Part shown: positions 58,853 to 64,000 of the stretch, one piece after another
How positions within the stretch are numbered: position 1 is the first letter of the stretch
Layout: each line of letters begins with the position of its first letter
Assembly: GCA_951217055.1 (NCBI GenBank)
Contig: OX578277.1
Location: 13,019,834 to 13,083,833, forward strand
DNA from: Gerris lacustris
Lineage: Eukaryota > Arthropoda > Insecta > Hemiptera > Gerridae
DNA: 64,000 nt
Direction of reading: 5' to 3'
Notes under the pieces: generated by a model
Databases searched by the model: none
Told to the model about the DNA's origin: nothing
What the model saw: the letters and a program-made list of their open reading frames with translations, nothing else
Program-made: the position numbers and the translations under genes

Positions 58853-59055
58853 GGGGCTTTCACGCTGAAAAGTTAGAAGATAGAAGACAGATGACAAAAG
58901 ACAGAAGATAAGGCGTTTCTCACTGGGAAGGCTTGAGTCCGTGTCTCTTTGCCGTATAAATAATAATGCAACGGATCAGTTCAGTGAAGAGACACGTCTT
59001 CTGTCTCGAGTCACCTGTCTTTTGTCTCTTGCCTTTTCCAAGTAAAAGCCACCTA
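58853..59055. mobile_element. Probable small MITE with inverted ends
   Basis: GGGGCTTTCACGCTGAAAAG at the left and CTTTTCCAAGTAAAAGCCACC at the right are loosely inverted. GACAAAAGACAG pairs with CTGTCTTTTGTC, and GAAGACAGA-type motifs pair with TCTTCTGTCTCG inside. Confidence 0.5.
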
Positions 59056-59866
59056 AATAAACAACAAGTTTAGAGTAGAATATCTAACAAGAAGAAAGTG
59101 AAATATCTAAAAAGAAAGATTAAAAATCTAATAGTCCCTTGTCCCGTTAAAAGTATTGATGACTAGTTAATCATAAAATACAGAAGAAACATGGTGCATG
59201 CTTTAAAATCTAAATCACTACCCGAGCCATCAGTATAAAAGTTCATGATTTCATCATTATACTAACCATTCATTATTTTTGATAACTTAATATGTTTTTA
59301 TAGATAATAAGATAATAAAAAGGATAAAGGTAAAAAAAAAGGTTTTTAATTAAAAATAAATAAATAAGTTAATGTATATGTGTGTGTAAAGATTAATATA
59401 ATTAAATAAGAAGGTTGTTTAACTAGCATGGGTTTTGAGACATTGAGGAAAAGAGGGTTATCAACTGACAAGGTTGTGTTTCAGTGTAATTCCTTTTACC
59501 TAGAAACCTGAGGTAGACATCTTACTGTGTTGGAAGGACTACTTGCAAACAAAAAGTCTAATGAGAAATTTTCAAGATACCTGGGTCATTGCTTTTAGAA
59601 TGAGGCAGTATTAGTTAAATACAGGATCCTCTCGTAAAGTTACATGAGCAGGACAATAAAGGGCCTAAACACATTCAATGAATCTTCCAATTCAGGAACA
59701 TACCTCTATGGTTAAAGTACCCAATGAGATTACACGATTTAATAGGTGAATCTTTTAAAAAAATTCTTGTTGGGATCCTCTGTGGATACAAATGACAGTG
59801 GGTCTGCTGGACCCTTGTAAGAGGATTCAACCTGAGACACGAGAAAAAGAGAGGTGGAGTGGCAGA

Positions 59867-60412
59867 AGGCATGGAACCACAGTGGATCCAACCAAGAGTA
59901 GCCATAGGACGGCATGGAACCGCAATGAATCCAACCCCCAGAAGTCTTAGCACGACATGGAACAACAGTGGATCCAACCGCCAGCAGCCTTAGCATGGCA
60001 TGGAACCACAGTGGATCCAACCGCCAGCAGCCTTAGCATGGCATGGAACCACAGTGGATCCAACTGCCAGTAGTCTTAGCACGACATGGAACCACAGTGG
60101 ATCCAACCGCCAGTAGTCTTAGCACGGCATGGAACCGCAATAAATCCAACCCCCAGAAGTCTTAGCACGACATGGAACAACAGTGGATCCAACCGCCAGC
60201 AGCCTTAGCATGGCATGGAACCACAGTGGATCCAACCGCCAGCAGCCTTAGCACGGCATGAAACCACAGTGGATCCAACTGCCAGTAGTCTTAGCACGAC
60301 ATGGAACCACAGTGGATCCAACCGCCAGTAGCCTTAGCATGGCATGGGACCACAGTGGATCCAACCACCACCAGCCTTAGCATGGCATGGGACCACAGTA
60401 GGTCCAAACTCA
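59867..60412 (+). repeat. 43-bp satellite, 12.7 copies, with 215-bp higher-order unit
   Basis: The unit is TGGCATGGAACCACAGTGGA followed by TCCAACCGCCAGCAGCCTTAGCA-like sequence. It starts at 59867 and repeats every 43 bases. Units 2-6 and 7-11 carry the same order of diagnostic variants (CGCAATxAATCC; AACAACAG; plain; CTGCC; CGACATGG), giving a 5-unit higher-order repeat. Open stretches on the - strand here are artefacts of the array. Confidence 0.93.
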
Positions 60413-60798
60413 TTCAATGGGTTAATCTTGACTGAATTTGTTTTTAGATTTTCATAATGAGCATTTTTAAACTTAATTTTCATGCTAGGTTTTGTTTACA
60501 GGCTTCATTTGTTTGGACTTACAGACTTTCACAACACTAGTAATTCTAGTAATTGCCTAAGGCTACCCTGACTCATAAGTCTACTTGTCTTAACTTAAAA
60601 CTGCAAACATTTTCCCAAACTCAAATCATAGAAAATAATGTAGGTGCAGTTACAATATTTTTGTCTCATATAATCACCAAATCTTGGACATACTAAGTTG
60701 CAGATGCACAGAAATAGTATTTCTATATTTATTTTAAGTTTAGAAGAACATTAAGGGTATTTCAATAGTTAAAGACTGACTTAATGACAGGTGTAACG

Positions 60799-61070
60799 CA
60801 TAGTGAATAAACACTCAAAGAGTAAACTAAGTTAGTTGTTTCTACTGAGAATTTGAAGAACTTACTCATAGTGAATAAACACTCAAAGAGTAAACTAAGT
60901 TAGTTGTTTCTACTGAGATTTTGAAGAACTTACTCATAGTGAATAAACACTCAAAGAGTAAACTAAGTTAGTTGTTTCTACTGAGATTTTGAAGAACTTA
61001 CTCATAGTGAATAAAGACTCAAAGAGTAAACTAAGTCAGTTGTATCTACTGAGATTTTGTAGAACTGATT
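60799..61070 (+). repeat. 68-bp satellite, four copies
   Basis: CATAGTGAATAAACACTCAA starts units at 60799, 60867, 60935 and 61003. The unit continues AGAGTAAACTAAGTTAGTTG and TTTCTACTGAGATTTTGAAG. The copies differ at only a few positions. Confidence 0.92.
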
Positions 61071-61867
61071 ATATACTTATTATAGTATTTTGTACTACTC
61101 ATAGTAAATAAACTTTTTAACACAATTACAACTAATTTTTAATAAAGAATAATTTCATCTACTTCACTTAATACTAGAGAATATCAACTCAAAAAATAAA
61201 GTTTTGATTGAATTTTTTCTTTCACAAATAAAAATGTACTTCTAAAACCGTGTAACTTATTGGCACTTTCTAAGGTGCAAATATTAAATTTAGAAAAAAA
61301 TAGAAAGAGTATGTATATTCAACAAAAATAAATATCATATACAAACTAGAAAAAATAAATAAAAATAAATAAATAATTATATATATTTCTTTCAGGTTTC
61401 GTATTGGAAGGATTCAAATAAGGATTGGATTTAAAAAAAATTAATGAAAAAATAAATAATAATAATAAAAAATTACACTTACACAAATAATAGCAATAAA
61501 AAAACAATTTATAGAACCTTTGCCTTAATTTGTTCATTCACACCTTACAACGTAAATTATAAATTAAACTAAGAAATAAATAATAATAATAGCAAAATAA
61601 TAACACGTAAAATAATAAAAAAAAATAAAAAAATGATAATAATAATGTAAAAAAGCACTGGTGTGTATTTATCCAGTTTATTAAACCTTATTCTACAATA
61701 ATATTTTAAAATATTTCTTATCATCTTTTTTTAAAAATAAATAAATAAATAAATATAGAGTAAAATAAATAGAATTTCTTTTATGACCAGCTTAAATGTG
61801 ACTAGAATAGACGTTATAAACTATTAGTTGTAACTAAATACATATTTATTAAGAGTAAGTTAGTGAA

Positions 61868-61930
61868 GTATGAACAGACAGACACCACATGTATGAACAG
61901 ACAGACACCACATGTATGAACAGACAGTGC
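61868..61930 (+). repeat. 23-bp tandem repeat, 2.6 copies
   Basis: ATGAACAGACAGACACCACA plus TGT repeats twice in full, with a third partial copy. Confidence 0.85.
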
Positions 61931-62114
61931 CAAACACACCAAACATAGTGCCTTACTGATAATTAAATTAATTTAGTGTTCTTAGGTATAGTCGCCTATT
62001 CGGGACAATTTATTTGAGCGTTAACTCATAATTTAAAGGAACAGTTGGTATTTTACAAAAAAAAATGTAAGAAAATGTAGTAATTAGGTACAACCATTTT
62101 AAGGATAAATTTAC

Positions 62115-62437
62115 TAGATTAAGGAATAACTGGAAAGCCTCTCCACAGAATAATGTTTATTAACAGAACTATATAGCTTTCGGCCTCTCGGCCATCATCA
62201 GTGCCCGAGTGAAAAGTAGTGAAAAACCCGACGTGGTATCACTTGAAAGACAAAAACGGACATAATATAAAAGTCCATAATATAAAGTGAGTCCGTTTTT
62301 TGTCTTTCAAGTGACTCCACGTCGGGTTTTTCCTTTACATTTTACTGGCACTGATGATGGCCGAGAGGCCGAAAGCTATATAGTTCTGTTAATAAACATT
62401 ATTCTGTGGAGAGGCTTTCCAGTTGATCCTTAATCTA
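62115..62437. mobile_element. Foldback element with about 155-bp arms
   Basis: TAGATTAAGG at the left pairs with CCTTAATCTA at the right. The arms include GGAAAGCCTCTCCACAGAAT, AATGTTTATTAACAGAACTA and TATAGCTTTCGGCCTCTCGG, each mirrored. CATCATCAGTGCC / GGCACTGATGATGG is mirrored too. A single-armed relative lies at 19826-19905 (GGCACTGATGATGGCTTTAT). Confidence 0.85.
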
Positions 62438-63096
62438 TTGATATCTACTCCACCCTTGCGCTCTTAATCTTCAGATAAATTTACTCTTAAGGGGGGTGCC
62501 AACAATTGGTGAATTTTCCAAACATTTTTTTTTTAATTTAAAAAAAAAAATAAATCCATCAACACTCAAGACTGGTCCATAAAATAATAATTACAGCTGA
62601 AGCAAATAAAAATATTAAAAATGAATAAATATTAAAAAATACATAATAATAATAAAATTAAATGAATGTAAATAGATTAAAAATATTAATCTATGAAAAT
62701 AAATTAAAATAAATAAATAAAAAATCATATACTTTATTTAATTGAATGTATATAAAAGTATATACTTTATTTAATTTTTAAATTATTTTATTTATTTGAT
62801 ATATTATTTTATATTATGTAATATAAAAAAGAAAAATTAAAATAAGAAAAAGAAAAACAATTTTTTTTCTTAATATATATATTTTTCAATTATGTATATA
62901 TTATATAAATATATATATATATTTTAAAAAAATAATAAAGTTTTAGTGTTATGTGTGTGTGTGCCTTATTTACCAAAGTATGTTTGTTCGAGAAGAGCTG
63001 GAACTTGTCGTGGCCATTCCAACCTTCCTGATCCTTTTTTGGTTCAAATTTGGGCGTACGTAAGCATCAAAAAAACAATACGAAAACAGACAAAAC

Positions 63097-63130
<34 letters not shown>

Positions 63131-63539
63131 ACAAAAAATAAATATAAATAAACAGATTATACATTTACAATTTAAAAATACAAAAAACAAACAAATATTC
63201 ATATATAGATAAGATAAAAAAGCAACTAATCACACAAAAAACAATAATGAAAATATTTAATTAAAACATGTGTTTTAAGAAAGACAAAAATGATGGAGAT
63301 AAGAAATACAAAATACTAAAAGGTTCTCACAGCTACTCATGATTTTATTACTTTATCATTATTATTCTTAAGTTGTGTTTCCACAATTCTTTATTGTGTA
63401 AGTACAGAAAACTCTGATTATACAGATATCTTAATATCCAGATCAGCAAGAAAGTGATGTAGCATTGAGGCAGAAACAAAAAAAAATTGGCCAGACTAAC
63501 CCGAACATAACGTTCTTATATCGGGGAAGTTACCTACCC
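62438..63539. other. AT-rich DNA, no gene
   Basis: Long A/T runs dominate, including poly(A) at 63096-63128. No exon or RNA gene was recognised. Confidence 0.6.
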
Positions 63540-63770
63540 TATCCAAAGTAAGGTCATTTAACTAGAAGCAAGCGACCCAGGTAAACTCCCTTACCTAGGA
63601 GGAGGTGTCAAAGATAAGGTCCCTTATCTAGGAGCAAGTGACCAAGGTAAGGTCCCTTACCTAAGCATGCGACCAAGGTAAGGCCCCTTACATAAGCAAG
63701 TGACCAAAGTAAGCTCCCTTACCTAGGAGCAAGTGTCAAAGGTAAGGTCCCTTACCTAGGATACTTACCC
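63540..63770 (+). repeat. Imperfect tandem array, about 30-38 bp unit
   Basis: AGCAAGTGACCAAGGTAAGG followed by TCCCTTACCTAGG repeats about seven times with length variation. Each unit contains GGTAAG and CTTACC, giving it internal dyad symmetry. Confidence 0.8.
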
Positions 63771-63777
63771 TCAGCAC

Positions 63778-64000
63778 ACGGGAGCCAGGGTGGCCGAGGT
63801 GGTAAAGACACCGGGCAGCTATCACTGAGTCGAGGCAACTCGAGGTCGTGGGTTCGATCCCGGGCCATGATACACTGAATGCATCTATGAATCGCGGACG
63901 GAGCAGGGCAAGGGACACCCCCTGAGGGGTTCTCTTCCCCCACGCTGTCTAGTGGGTTCGATCCGTGTCATGAAATGTGATCTGTATCTATGGTTTGAGG
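63778..64000 (+). repeat. tRNA-derived SINE, running off the window
   Basis: GGAGCCAGGGTGGCCGAGGT then GGTAAAGACACCGGGCA (A-box region, leucine/serine-tRNA-like) is followed by CGTGGGTTCGATCCCGGGCC (B box). A GC-rich body follows (AAGGGACACCCCCTGAGGGG). The extra sequence between the boxes fits a class II tRNA ancestor. The 3' end is cut by the window edge. Confidence 0.75.

Noticed and set aside
59675..60020. Reverse-strand open frames with Met-Asp-Pro-Leu repeats
   Set aside because: These are translations of the 43-bp satellite.

Overview
The window is animal nuclear DNA, AT-rich, with split genes, very long introns and a dense, layered load of transposon relics. The gene families, the tRNA- and 5S-derived SINEs and the many TA- and 8-bp-flanked MITEs fit an arthropod, most likely an insect. 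A hemipteran is my best guess, held weakly. Three genes can be supported. (1) A + strand gene of at least nine coding exons (1354-22461) encodes a secreted pentraxin / laminin-G-like lectin. Its start codon lies in an exon I cannot place. Summed exon lengths keep one frame to the stop (522 or 515 codons from the first visible exon). (2) A second + strand gene (5278-6468, two exons) sits wholly inside the 10.2-kb second visible intron of the first. It encodes a signal peptide, a six-cysteine inhibitor-cystine-knot (knottin) domain and a long Asp/Glu/Arg repeat tail. (3) Two exons of a - strand gene (32265-32463 and 27039-27195) encode the conserved core of an AIP3/Bud6-type protein of the p140Cap (SRCIN1)/SKT group. 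The rest of that gene is not visible, so its introns must be very long.

Layout. 1-22.6 kb: pentraxin gene, with the nested knottin gene, a PIF/Harbinger-like MITE, foldback elements, an interrupted (TA)n tract that reads as a palindrome, a hAT element with an exact 8-bp target duplication and several MITEs in its introns. 22.6-27 kb: convergent intergenic space or 3' intron of the AIP3 gene, repeats only. 27-32.5 kb: AIP3-type exons and their 5-kb intron, holding a hAT transposase relic, two inverted SINEs around a TA-flanked MITE, and a 5S-rRNA-derived fragment. 32.5-64 kb: no exon I can support. It holds SINEs, a LINE 3' relic, a 2.8-kb palindrome, other foldbacks, piggyBac-, pogo- and hAT-type MITEs, and several satellite arrays (85-bp, 43-bp with a higher-order unit, 68-bp).

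The most unusual items are the knottin gene nested in a lectin gene's intron, with its decaying acidic tail, and the pentraxin domain that appears to be split by about 235 residues carrying a His cluster and a tetrabasic RKRR site. All homology calls rest on reading motifs by eye; no database search was run.
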